Shown piece after piece: positions 16,427-24,093 of a stretch of 36,442 nt of DNA. Position 1 is the stretch's first letter; every line of letters begins with the position of its first letter. The position numbers and the translations under genes were made by a program. A model generated the notes under the pieces. The model was not told where the DNA came from. It did not search any database and worked only from the letters and a program-made list of their open reading frames with translations. The DNA lies in NCBI GenBank assembly GCA_965555375.1, contig CBEWDL010000009.1, positions 1 to 36,442 on the forward strand, read 5' to 3'. The stretch comes from CBDVBL01 sp965555375 (GTDB lineage Bacteria; Zixibacteria; MSB-5A5; UBA10806).

Positions 16427-17595
16427 GACCAGACGCCGGGAATGGCTCGCCTGCAATGACTGCAGGTTCCCTCGTCTAACGAGATATTTTCTATCTGAAA
16501 GCCTCGCCTTCTGATTATAATCTTCCCACATCCCGGACAATAAGTGTTTTCCGCATCGTGGCCATACACGTTGCCGATATACGGGAAATTAATCCCCGCC
16601 CCTCCGGCGATTTCATGGGCTCTCTCCAGGCTTTTCACCGGGGTAGCCGGCAGGTTCGTCAAAAGATAATGAGGATAGAATCGTGTGAAATGAATCGGAA
16701 CATCGGGACCCAACTCGTTTATTATCCACCGGCAGAGATCCCGAATCTCCGCCGGATCATCATTTAAGGTCGGCAGCATCAGATAGACTATCTCAAACCA
16801 GATCCCGGATTTTCTCAGGATCAGAAGCGTGTCCAGGATTGGTTTAAGCTCCCCGCTGCAGATTTCGGCATAATATTTTTCCGTGAATGCCTTTAAATCT
16901 ATTTTCACCGCCGCCAGATGCGGCAGAAGCTTTTCGAGCGGTTCGGGTTGTATATAACCAGCCGATATCATCACAGAATCGATCTTCTTCTCGTTGCCCG
17001 CTATGGCACAATCTCTCATATATTCGTAGAAAATGATCGGTTCCGAATAGGTATAAGCAATCGATCTGCAATCGTACCGGGATGCCTGATCTGCGACATC
17101 GGACGGAGAAAGATTCATGCTTCTTATCTGTTCGGGGCGAAACTGCGAGATCTGCCAGTTCTGACAGAATTTGCAGTTGAGATTGCAACCGGCGGTCGCT
17201 ATTGAAAATGCATAGCTGCCCGGAAAATAATGGAATAACGGCTTTTTCTCGATAGGATCTATGTTGGCCGAGCAAGGATTGCCGTATACGAGAGTATAAT
17301 AGCCGCCATCGATATTTTCCCTGACCCCGCAGTATCCTCGCTCCTTATCACCCACCAGACACTTGCGGGGGCAAAGCTCACATTCTATCTCGCGCTCCTC
17401 CAGTTTCTTATAGAACTCCGCCTCGTGCAGATTGGAGGGGTCAACCTCGGAGGCGCTGGCGTTGCCTGAGGATCCCGGCAGCCACGGGATCGGGACCGGC
17501 GAACTCATCGGTATCAGGCTGCAGCCGACACATACCCCGGTTGCCTGCAGAAATCGCCTGCGGTTTATGGTTATCCCTGTCGAGCGAGTTGCCAT
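16423..17595 (-). CDS. amrS: AmmeMemoRadiSam-type radical SAM enzyme with TAT signal
   Basis: Radical SAM enzymes cleave S-adenosylmethionine at a 4Fe-4S cluster to start radical chemistry. The 390-residue protein has the cluster motif CNLNCKFC (Cys137, 141, 144) followed by QNW. It also shows the SIAYTYSEP block and the C-terminal Cys pairs CPGC and CSHC expected for the AmrS family, plus an N-terminal CELCPRKC pair (72-79). Unusually, the N-terminus is a twin-arginine signal (NRRRFLQATG at 11-20), suggesting export of the folded, cluster-loaded protein. The partner AMMECR1- and MEMO-like genes are not in this window. The substrate is unknown. The gene lies 61 bases after the eIF-2B-like gene. 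Confidence 0.85.
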   Translation of the reverse strand: MATRSTGITINRRRFLQATGVCVGCSLIPMSSPVPIPWLPGSSGNASASEVDPSNLHEAEFYKKLEEREIECELCPRKCLVGDKERGYCGVRENIDGGYYTLVYGNPCSANIDPIEKKPLFHYFPGSYAFSIATAGCNLNCKFCQNWQISQFRPEQIRSMNLSPSDVADQASRYDCRSIAYTYSEPIIFYEYMRDCAIAGNEKKIDSVMISAGYIQPEPLEKLLPHLAAVKIDLKAFTEKYYAEICSGELKPILDTLLILRKSGIWFEIVYLMLPTLNDDPAEIRDLCRWIINELGPDVPIHFTRFYPHYLLTNLPATPVKSLERAHEIAGGAGINFPYIGNVYGHDAENTYCPGCGKIIIRRRGFQIENISLDEGTCSHCRRAIPGVWS

Positions 17596-17656
17596 GGCAA
17601 ATCACACCCCATGAATGGTCCTATTAAACTATACCCTTAATATAAAGTTTAGTAAT

Positions 17657-18547
17657 TTATAATTGATGTTTCAAGATATTTTTAACTCTGGCTGGCGAGA
17701 ATACCTCTCGCCCGCAGATATAATGAAATCTCCCGGCTGGCTTCACTTTCTCGAAATAACTGTTTAAGATGTTTAGACGCTTCCTTTTTATTCTGGTAAT
17801 TTCCATGGCCGGATTTTCATCGGGGGCAAACCTGTATTTTCTGTTCGATATGAACTTGCTGATTTCGGTCGCCACGAACACCGGCTTATTGTATCGTCGC
17901 GCATAATCGATGGCCATCTGCGAGCCGATCTTATTTACGAAATAGGTCTGCGTCACAGCGTCGGCCCCGAGCAAAACCGCACCTGAGCCTCTTATGAGCT
18001 CAGGCATCGCAGTATCAATTGCAAGCGTCGTGGATATTCCGGCCTTCGCCAGCATATCGGCCAGTATGACGCCTTCATTCCCGGGACGCGATTCGATAAT
18101 TTTAACCGTTCCCCTCCAGCCGGTCTTTCCTGCAAAAATCACGGCCTTACGAATTATGGTGGAGTTCGAGAGAGTGAAAATTGTATTGTAGCCTGATAGA
18201 GTATTCGCGGTCGTCATAATAGTCGATTTTTTGTTTTCATCAATTCGCTTGCGGAATTCGGCCAGGGTTATGATAAAGTCATCCGAAGTGCTTGCAATTA
18301 TCGATCTCTCAACGAACTCCAGTAGCGCGGCGACATTTGCCATCTGCGAGAAACGACCCCTTATGAGCCTGGAAGCCCTCTTCATCCGCCCTATGGGCCG
18401 TCTCCGGGAGTCTTCGATTATGGAATTGAACAGCTCGAAAACGGCATCCGCTATGGATGATGCCCCATCGACTCTATTCTCCAGAATGGCCTTGAGATTC
18501 GATTCAATCGAGGATTCTCTTGGTGTTTTTGAAGTGGATCTTGGCAA
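17657..18547 (-). CDS. eIF-2B alpha/beta/delta-like family protein
   Basis: The protein (296 residues) belongs to the large family that includes the eIF-2B regulatory subunits and bacterial sugar-phosphate isomerases such as methylthioribose-1-phosphate and ribose-1,5-bisphosphate isomerase. The signature is GAVLLGADAVTQTYFVNKIG with the following IDYARRYNKPVFVATE block. I choose TTG 18547, which has a GAGGAG Shine-Dalgarno ten bases upstream; the first ATG (18601) would give a 98-base overlap with rnhC. Which small molecule it acts on, or whether it is catalytic, cannot be decided from sequence. It is flanked by rnhC and the radical SAM gene on the same strand. Confidence 0.8.
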   Translation of the reverse strand: MPRSTSKTPRESSIESNLKAILENRVDGASSIADAVFELFNSIIEDSRRRPIGRMKRASRLIRGRFSQMANVAALLEFVERSIIASTSDDFIITLAEFRKRIDENKKSTIMTTANTLSGYNTIFTLSNSTIIRKAVIFAGKTGWRGTVKIIESRPGNEGVILADMLAKAGISTTLAIDTAMPELIRGSGAVLLGADAVTQTYFVNKIGSQMAIDYARRYNKPVFVATEISKFISNRKYRFAPDENPAMEITRIKRKRLNILNSYFEKVKPAGRFHYICGREVFSPARVKNILKHQL

Positions 18548-19166
18548 CCTTGCTAAGCTCCTCTCTACCCCTGGCGGAGACGAACTTTCTTGCCGCTGCA
18601 TCGACCGGCGGCCCGGCTCCCTTGGGCAGCTTTATGGAATACTGTTTCGACAATTTATCGAGCCTGCGCAGGAATTCCGCCCGGGCTAAAATCGATGCCG
18701 CCGCCACAGCCGGCACGTTTTCCGCTTTGGTTCTTTGAGTGAGTTTTATCCCCCTCCCTTTCCGCATCAGGGCGTTCTCGATAAATCTTTTATCGCCGAA
18801 CTGATCTGCAATCGCCTCCAATGGATTCACCTTCGCCAGGAGATTTTCCAGCGCCCTGGCATGCCCCCAGGCCAGCAGTCTGTTGAGGTTGCGGATCTTC
18901 AAATGGAGCTGGTTATATTTTTCCGGGCCGATGGCCACCACCGCAAACTGGGCAACTCTCTTTATCTGCGTCTCCAGCGTAAACGTCCGTTTGTCGGAGA
19001 CCTTTTTGCTCTCGCGCAGGCCGAATTCCTCGAATGCCAGATCGATTTCGTCTTTGGAATAGCAGGCGGCGATGACCAGGGGGCCGAAATAGTCTCCTTT
19101 TCCGGCCTCATCGATGCCGACCAGGCCGGAAGCTTCCCCCAGTAATAGATCCTCCTGTAAATCCAA
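18504..19166 (-). CDS. rnhC: Ribonuclease HIII, short form
   Basis: RNase HIII cuts the RNA strand of RNA/DNA hybrids. The signature GIDEAGKGDYFGPLV (17-31), with Lys and Asp after DEAG, distinguishes HIII from RNase HII, which has DEAGRGxxxGP. Asp19 and Glu20 are the expected first metal ligands. At 220 residues it is shorter than the usual ~300, because the N-terminal TBP-like substrate-binding domain of typical HIII enzymes is absent. It lies 14 bases after efp and overlaps the following gene by 44 bases (more if the longer start of that gene is used). Confidence 0.88.
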   Translation of the reverse strand: MDLQEDLLLGEASGLVGIDEAGKGDYFGPLVIAACYSKDEIDLAFEEFGLRESKKVSDKRTFTLETQIKRVAQFAVVAIGPEKYNQLHLKIRNLNRLLAWGHARALENLLAKVNPLEAIADQFGDKRFIENALMRKGRGIKLTQRTKAENVPAVAAASILARAEFLRRLDKLSKQYSIKLPKGAGPPVDAAARKFVSARGREELSKVAKIHFKNTKRILD

Positions 19167-19180
19167 TCTTGTGGCTTAAT

Positions 19181-19741
19181 TTAGTTGGCTCGCTCCAGAT
19201 ATCTGCCGCTGGAGGTGTCTATCTTGATGGCCTCGCCAACCTTGATAAAGAGAGGGACTTTAACCTGCAAACCGGTTTCAACCACGGCGTTTTTTGTCAG
19301 GTTCGAGACCGAATCACCTTTGACTCCAGGTTCGGCTTCTACGACCTTCAGCACAACTGCCGCCGGCATATTGATCGAAATGGGGTTACTCTCGAAAAAG
19401 AGAATCCTATATTCAACATTTTCCTGCAGATACCCTTTGGCGTCGCCGATCTGGTCCGCCGTGAGCGCGGTCTGCTCGTATGTTCTGGAATCCATGAAAT
19501 GAAACATCTCGCCGTCGTTGTAAAGATACTGCATGGGCCGTTCGCTGAAATCCGGCTCATCGAAATTCTCGCCGGCGGAAAAAGATTTCTCAATTACCTG
19601 GCCTGTTTTGAGATTCTTCAGCTTTGTCCAGACATTGGCCCGTCTCTGGGCCGTTCTGGCATGCTGAAAATCGACAATAATATAAAGCTCCCCTTCTATA
19701 GCCAGCTTCATTCCCTTTCTGAAATCGCTCGTGCTTAACAT
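19181..19741 (-). CDS. efp: Elongation factor P, atypical tip loop
   Basis: EF-P enters the ribosomal E site and relieves stalling on proline runs. The 186-residue protein has the three-domain EF-P length and shows KLKNLKTGQVIEKSF and the C-terminal VPLFIKVGEAIKIDTSSGRY signature. The domain I tip loop is unusual. Ungapped alignment to E. coli EF-P puts Gln32 where the modified Lys34 lies, and the usual PGKG is replaced by TAQRR (30-34). The Shine-Dalgarno GGAGG precedes ATG 19741 and a consensus promoter lies just upstream. It is the first gene of the operon running to ctpA. Confidence 0.94.
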   Translation of the reverse strand: MLSTSDFRKGMKLAIEGELYIIVDFQHARTAQRRANVWTKLKNLKTGQVIEKSFSAGENFDEPDFSERPMQYLYNDGEMFHFMDSRTYEQTALTADQIGDAKGYLQENVEYRILFFESNPISINMPAAVVLKVVEAEPGVKGDSVSNLTKNAVVETGLQVKVPLFIKVGEAIKIDTSSGRYLERAN

Positions 19742-19764
19742 TCTACCTCCGTAACTACCGAGGG

Positions 19765-19793
19765 ATTATAAATAAAATGGCCCCTGGTTTCAA
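19765..19793 (-). promoter_or_regulatory. Promoter of the efp operon
   Basis: On the minus strand TTGAAA (19793-19788) and a perfect TATAAT (19770-19765) are separated by 17 bases. This gives a short leader of about 17 bases before ATG 19741. Confidence 0.75.
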
Positions 19794-19957
19794 GATTAAA
19801 TCTTCCCTCCTTTATTCTGCGAGTCACGACTGGCCGTGACCGCTGCCAGCCATCGCTGCGGTCATTGTAAATCTCAAGACCCGGTGCAGACGGACCATGA
19901 CTCGCAAGCAAATGTCTCGGAATTATGGCTTGTAACGGTATCAATAGATTTGTCCAA

Positions 19958-19986
19958 TTGACTTTTTCATCATCCATTGGTAAATT
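19958..19986 (+). promoter_or_regulatory. Promoter of lepB
   Basis: TTGACT (19958-19963) and TAAATT (19981-19986) are separated by 17 bases, about 100 bases upstream of the lepB GTG start. Confidence 0.55.
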
Positions 19987-20089
19987 GACGGAACATTTGG
20001 CCGTCTTGACAAGTAAAGAAAATGCAATCGCAATCTTGCAGATGAAGCTTTTAACGGGAAATTCATTCTTTGACCCCGGAGGATAAAAG

Positions 20090-20794
20090 GTGTTAAAAAC
20101 AGTCTGGGATTGGACGAAGTCATTGGGCGTGGCCCTGATACTGGCCCTGATGATAAAAACTTCGGTCGTGGAAGCGTATAAGATACCATCCAGCTCCATG
20201 GAAGAGACCCTGCTGGTAGGTGATTTTCTCCTGGCCAACAAATTCATCTACGGTATGCGCCTGCCTATTCCGTTTGTAGATATTAAACTTCCGGCCCTGG
20301 CCGACCCCAAGCCCGGGGACATCGTTATTTTCAAATTCCCGTTGGATCAATCACAAAACTATATAAAACGTTGCGTAGCCGTGGAAGGGCAAAAGATAAA
20401 GATAGTCGATAAGCAGGTATACATTGACGGCAAACCTATGCCCTTTCCTGAACATGCAAAGTTTGAAGACTATAGGGTTTTCCCCTTTTCCAATAAGGGC
20501 ACCTGGGGACCTCACCTGCGGGACAATACGGAGGTAATAGAGGTACCCGAGGGTAAGCTGTTCATGATGGGCGACAACCGCGACAATTCCTCCGATTCGC
20601 GTTTCTGGGGTTTCCTCGACCGCAGGCTGGTTCTGGGCAAGGCCATGATTATCCACTGGTCCTGGGCGCCGGATCAAAACGCCCCCCGCGTCTATTCGAC
20701 AGATCCATTATCCTACATCAAGAGTATAGCCTACAATATTTACCATCTGCCGGAGCGAGTTCGCTGGGGACGTCTTGCCTCGGTTATTAAATAG
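20090..20794 (+). CDS. lepB: Signal peptidase I
   Basis: LepB cleaves signal peptides from exported proteins at the periplasmic face of the inner membrane. The 234-residue protein has one N-terminal membrane helix, then the catalytic Ser in PSSSM (Ser36) and the general-base Lys in YIKRCVAVEG (Lys93). The GDNRDNSSDSRFWGF block of the family (box E) is also present. It starts at GTG 20090 behind GGAGG. It is transcribed away from efp and does not overlap its neighbours. All catalytic residues are present. Confidence 0.95.
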   Translation: MLKTVWDWTKSLGVALILALMIKTSVVEAYKIPSSSMEETLLVGDFLLANKFIYGMRLPIPFVDIKLPALADPKPGDIVIFKFPLDQSQNYIKRCVAVEGQKIKIVDKQVYIDGKPMPFPEHAKFEDYRVFPFSNKGTWGPHLRDNTEVIEVPEGKLFMMGDNRDNSSDSRFWGFLDRRLVLGKAMIIHWSWAPDQNAPRVYSTDPLSYIKSIAYNIYHLPERVRWGRLASVIK

Positions 20795-20913
20795 CTCTTC
20801 TTCGAGTTATTATCTGGAAAGCTGAGAACTATCCGTGCGACGACTCGTGGATTCATAGAATATAGCAGTTTTTGCTTTATAGACCTGTATGGTCGATTCA
20901 GTCAAAAAATCTA

Positions 20914-20942
20914 TTGACGAACAGAATTCCATATTATAAATA
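20914..20942 (+). promoter_or_regulatory. Candidate promoter of the porin-cytochrome genes
   Basis: TTGACG (20914-20919) and TAAATA (20937-20942) have a 17-base spacer. The predicted transcript would start some 15 bases before the TTG start of the barrel gene, leaving room for its GGGAGG Shine-Dalgarno. Confidence 0.55.
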
Positions 20943-20964
20943 CATTGGAAACGCGGGAGGGATA

Positions 20965-22218
20965 TTGAGAAAAACAATTAATTTAATAATGGTCGGCGCT
21001 ATCGTCGGTGCGGCCTGGTCGCCATCAGCGGCGACGGTGGTTAACGGCAATTTCTATACCGAGTTTTATTCGTATCGTGTGAAGTTGCCCGAGGATCAAT
21101 CCCGGCTCAGGTCACAGCAGGGATTCAGGCTGAACGTGAGAGATGCCCTGACACCGGGGCTGTCTTTTTACGTTCGCGGTCGGATGGCATCCGACATCTC
21201 AAACAAACTTACAAACGATCCCGACTATCGGGTTTACGGCGCATATCTGCAGTATACCTGCAGTAGAAAAATCGTTTCGGGCCGGGCCGGGCGTCAATTC
21301 GTCTATGAGGGCTTGAGCGCCTTCACTCTGGATGGAGTCAGGCTGAAACTCAACTACAAGGAGCGGCTTTCGATTGCCGGATTTGCCGGCACCACGCCGG
21401 GTCCATCATTTTTCAACTACGATGAAATAAACGAATGGAAAGACAGCAACGCCTGGGGCGGAAGACTTCAGATCAGCGCTATTAATAACCTGAAGCTGAA
21501 TTTTTCATACCTTGAAAAAGGCTTCCAGGATAACGTGGATTCCAGGCTTGCCGGTTTCGATGCTCGCTTCAAGAGGAACCGGTGCTCCACTGAACTGCGC
21601 CTCGACTACGATATGCTGTTTGAAAGGATGAAGCTTTTCAGCATCAGGCCGCGTTATAAGCTAAAAGGCGGGCATTCTGTCAGGTTCGAATATACATATC
21701 GCAAACCCTCATTCGGCCAGAGCAATATTTTCTCGGTTTTCAAATCCAGGCCGTATCATCAGGTACGATTAAACCCGGTTTACAAAATCAGCCCCGCTCT
21801 TTACGGCTCGGGATCTTTCTCCTACACCAAATACAACGATGACAACCAGTTGAATATCAGGGTCGGCGGCTCGTACAAAGGTCAATCCGGAGGAGTTGTT
21901 TTCGCCGACGGTTACGGTGGAACCAAACTCGGCATATACGCATTCGTCCTTCGTGAAATGAACCCGAAACTCGATCTGTACGCCAATATCGATATGTACA
22001 ACTATAAGCTCAACAGCGATGAAGACGAAACGGAAACATCGATAAGCACGGCCATCGGCGGCAAATACGAACTATTCAAAGGACTCCATGCACGCGCCGA
22101 ATTGCAGATATTATCAAATATCAGATACGACTACGACACCAGATTCTACATCAGGGCGGAGTATAATTTCATTTCCAGAGGAATATCACAAGGATATGAG
22201 GGAGGTGAGTCGAGATGA
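20965..22218 (+). CDS. Outer-membrane beta-barrel protein, porin-like
   Basis: This 417-residue protein starts at TTG 20965, preceded by GGGAGG; the frame is open further upstream but without a signal. A clear signal peptide (about 1-23, ending PSAA) is followed by many short amphipathic strands with alternating aromatic and polar residues, the pattern of an outer-membrane barrel. Segments such as GRQFVYEGLSAFTLDGVRL resemble porins. The stop overlaps the start of the multiheme cytochrome gene by 4 bases, so the two are translationally coupled. By analogy with porin-cytochrome conduits it may house or dock the cytochrome. It lacks a motif that would name its family, so transport of something else is possible. 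Confidence 0.7.
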   Translation: MRKTINLIMVGAIVGAAWSPSAATVVNGNFYTEFYSYRVKLPEDQSRLRSQQGFRLNVRDALTPGLSFYVRGRMASDISNKLTNDPDYRVYGAYLQYTCSRKIVSGRAGRQFVYEGLSAFTLDGVRLKLNYKERLSIAGFAGTTPGPSFFNYDEINEWKDSNAWGGRLQISAINNLKLNFSYLEKGFQDNVDSRLAGFDARFKRNRCSTELRLDYDMLFERMKLFSIRPRYKLKGGHSVRFEYTYRKPSFGQSNIFSVFKSRPYHQVRLNPVYKISPALYGSGSFSYTKYNDDNQLNIRVGGSYKGQSGGVVFADGYGGTKLGIYAFVLREMNPKLDLYANIDMYNYKLNSDEDETETSISTAIGGKYELFKGLHARAELQILSNIRYDYDTRFYIRAEYNFISRGISQGYEGGESR

Positions 22219-23252
22219 GTTCAATTATCGTAAGCATTCTTACATTCTTAGCGTTTCTGGCTTACCAGCCATCGGAATCCGATTTGATATTCGATCACAC
22301 GGCTCATTTTGTCGATCAAGAAATAGGCTGCATCTCCTGCCATGGAGTGCCATCCAGCAGTCTATCGTCCGATAAGAATATCCCCGGCCATGATAATTGC
22401 GCTGATTGCCATTCAATTGAAGACGCGCCGGAAGACTGCGCCCTCTGCCATACCGACCCGGATGATCCAACCGGCGTGACAATGCCCGAGCGGGAAATCA
22501 TCTTTTCGCATGCGGCTCATATGAAATCGCCGATCGACCCGGATCTATGCCTCTCGTGCCATATCGATCTGGACAAAGCGACCGCAAAGCTGACAGCCGC
22601 GAATTATCCCGCGATGGATAATTGTTTCCGATGCCACGATGGCGCCGGGGCATCAGCCGAATGTTCCCTATGCCATTCCAGGCCAACAGAGATGTCGTTG
22701 TTGATACACGATCCCGGATGGAAACATGAACATAGGTTCTCAGCTGAACTTGGAGGGGAACATTGCGCCCCCTGCCACCAAACCGAGACCTTCTGCAGTG
22801 AGTGCCATGCCGGGGACAACCTGGTGGAGACAGTCCACGAACTGAATTATCGTTATACACATGGGCTCGAGGCCAACGGCAAGGAGCATGAGTGCCAGAG
22901 TTGCCATGAGACTCAGACATTCTGTGCGGTATGCCATCTGGCAGAGGCTGGTAGACCTCTGAGCCATATAAAGGCCGGCTGGCTATTCGAACATGGTGAG
23001 TCTGCCGAAAACGATATCGAAAACTGCGCTGCCTGTCATTCAACCGACTCGCCAACGTGCGCCCGATCCGGTTGCCATTTTGATAATGATGGCATACAGG
23101 GGACAGATGCCTCCATACACGCGGGATCCATAGACGATCTGGGGCACGGACCCTGGCATGACGATCCGGCCTTCCAGTGTTTCTCGTGCCACGTGAATAC
23201 GCAGAGCGCAGGAGTTGGATTCTGTGGTTATTGCCACGGCGTCGAGGATTAA
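22215..23252 (+). CDS. Multiheme c-type cytochrome (14 heme motifs)
   Basis: This 345-residue protein has 13 CXXCH heme-binding motifs (for example CISCH, CADCH, CALCH, CLSCH, CFRCH and CGYCH). One further motif, CARSGCH, has the CX4CH spacing also known in some Desulfovibrio cytochromes, so it probably binds 14 hemes c. A hydrophobic N-terminus (1-18) could serve as a signal for export. Additional His residues scattered between motifs can serve as distal ligands. The start ATG overlaps the stop of the barrel gene, and the ccm maturation genes follow. It most likely moves electrons in the periplasm or across the outer membrane; the direction and partner are unknown. Confidence 0.9.
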   Translation: MSSIIVSILTFLAFLAYQPSESDLIFDHTAHFVDQEIGCISCHGVPSSSLSSDKNIPGHDNCADCHSIEDAPEDCALCHTDPDDPTGVTMPEREIIFSHAAHMKSPIDPDLCLSCHIDLDKATAKLTAANYPAMDNCFRCHDGAGASAECSLCHSRPTEMSLLIHDPGWKHEHRFSAELGGEHCAPCHQTETFCSECHAGDNLVETVHELNYRYTHGLEANGKEHECQSCHETQTFCAVCHLAEAGRPLSHIKAGWLFEHGESAENDIENCAACHSTDSPTCARSGCHFDNDGIQGTDASIHAGSIDDLGHGPWHDDPAFQCFSCHVNTQSAGVGFCGYCHGVED

Positions 23253-23478
23253 GATCATCGTGGTGTCGGAAGTAGCTTCCGACACCACCAGAAAAATAGG
23301 TCGGGCTCTGAGCGAAACGGGGTGAAGCGAAAAGCCCGACAACTCAAATTAGCAAGAATGACGCATCCTTCACGATGGAAGCAGAGCGACATCCTGAGGG
23401 CAATGAATCACTTCCGACACCACCCGTGAAGAATTTCGCTTGAAATAGAGCTTCCAATCTGCTTATTTGCCCGTTGAT
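23253..23478. repeat. Palindromic repeats between the cytochrome and ccmA
   Basis: A perfect 13-bp inverted repeat (GTGGTGTCGGAAG/CTTCCGACACCAC, 23260-23288, 3-base loop) is followed by an AGGTCGGG...CCCGAC unit (about 23299-23341) and a partial CTTCCGACACCACC copy at about 23412-23425. These match the intergenic palindromes elsewhere in the window. The first could also work as a transcription barrier after the cytochrome gene. No gene is visible. Confidence 0.65.
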
Positions 23479-24093
23479 ATGGGCTTAAGATTGATTCTCG
23501 ACGGGCTGGCCAAATCTTATCCCGGCCGGCCCGTTTTTTCTGGCATAAGCGCAGAGATCGAACAGCGCAAAAGACTGGTCATAACCGGCCCCAACGGTTC
23601 CGGTAAGTCTACACTGGTGAGAATTATCTGTGGGTTCGTCAGGCCGACAAAAGGCAGGGTGACATTTGAGATTGAGGATCAAGAACTGGCTCCCCTGGAA
23701 ATCAGACCTCATATTGGTCTCGTTTCCCCCGATCTGGTTCTCTATGACGAGTTGACAGCATTTGAAAACTTAACGTTTTTTGCCGGCGTGGCGGGATTGC
23801 ATTTTTCAATCGATGAACTATCGGTGCGACTCGATCGAGTGGGGTTACATAAGCGAGGTCGGGATCTGGTTGGATCATATTCATCGGGGATGAAACAACG
23901 CCTGAAATATTGCCTGGCTCTTCTACGCGACCCGAAACTGCTCCTTCTGGATGAGCCGACCGCCAATCTCGATGATGAAGGCAAGAGCCTTATCGGCGAT
24001 ATCATAGAATCACATAATGGCGTTCTCGTAATGGCCACCAACGAGCAAACGGAATTGAGGTATGGAGACGAAATTATCAGGCTCGATCAGTAA
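23479..24093 (+). CDS. ccmA: Cytochrome c maturation ABC ATPase CcmA
   Basis: CcmA powers release of heme-loaded CcmE from the CcmC complex. From ATG 23479 the protein has 204 residues; a TTG at 23467 in the same frame is also possible. The Walker A GPNGSGKS (37-44), the signature YSSGMKQR and the Walker B LLLLDEPTANLDDEG are intact. The upstream sequence has no Shine-Dalgarno, while a TTGAAA/TTATTT promoter-like pair (23440-23468) would begin transcription close to the ATG. It overlaps ccmB by 32 bases. The context with ccmB to ccmF makes the assignment firm although ATPases of this size are generic. Confidence 0.9.
   Translation: MGLRLILDGLAKSYPGRPVFSGISAEIEQRKRLVITGPNGSGKSTLVRIICGFVRPTKGRVTFEIEDQELAPLEIRPHIGLVSPDLVLYDELTAFENLTFFAGVAGLHFSIDELSVRLDRVGLHKRGRDLVGSYSSGMKQRLKYCLALLRDPKLLLLDEPTANLDDEGKSLIGDIIESHNGVLVMATNEQTELRYGDEIIRLDQ

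Larger units (their letters stand above)
19742..20089. other. Divergent intergenic region between efp and lepB with a palindromic element
   Basis: The region holds the efp promoter at its left end and the lepB promoter to the right. Between them is a 9-bp inverted repeat (TGCGAGTCA 19818-19826, TGACTCGCA 19898-19906). It encloses smaller stems (GTCACG/CGTGAC at 19823-19840, GACCGC/GCGGTC at 19838-19863). The stems overlap, so not all can form at once. I see no convincing gene on either strand. Confidence 0.5.

Noticed and set aside
19735..20247. A 170-codon minus-strand ORF across the efp-lepB gap
   Set aside because: It overlaps lepB on the opposite strand and both promoters, has no Shine-Dalgarno and no recognisable domain.
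22498..23055. A 185-codon minus-strand ORF opposite the cytochrome
   Set aside because: It is an antisense shadow of the CXXCH-rich gene; the composition is explained by the cytochrome frame.
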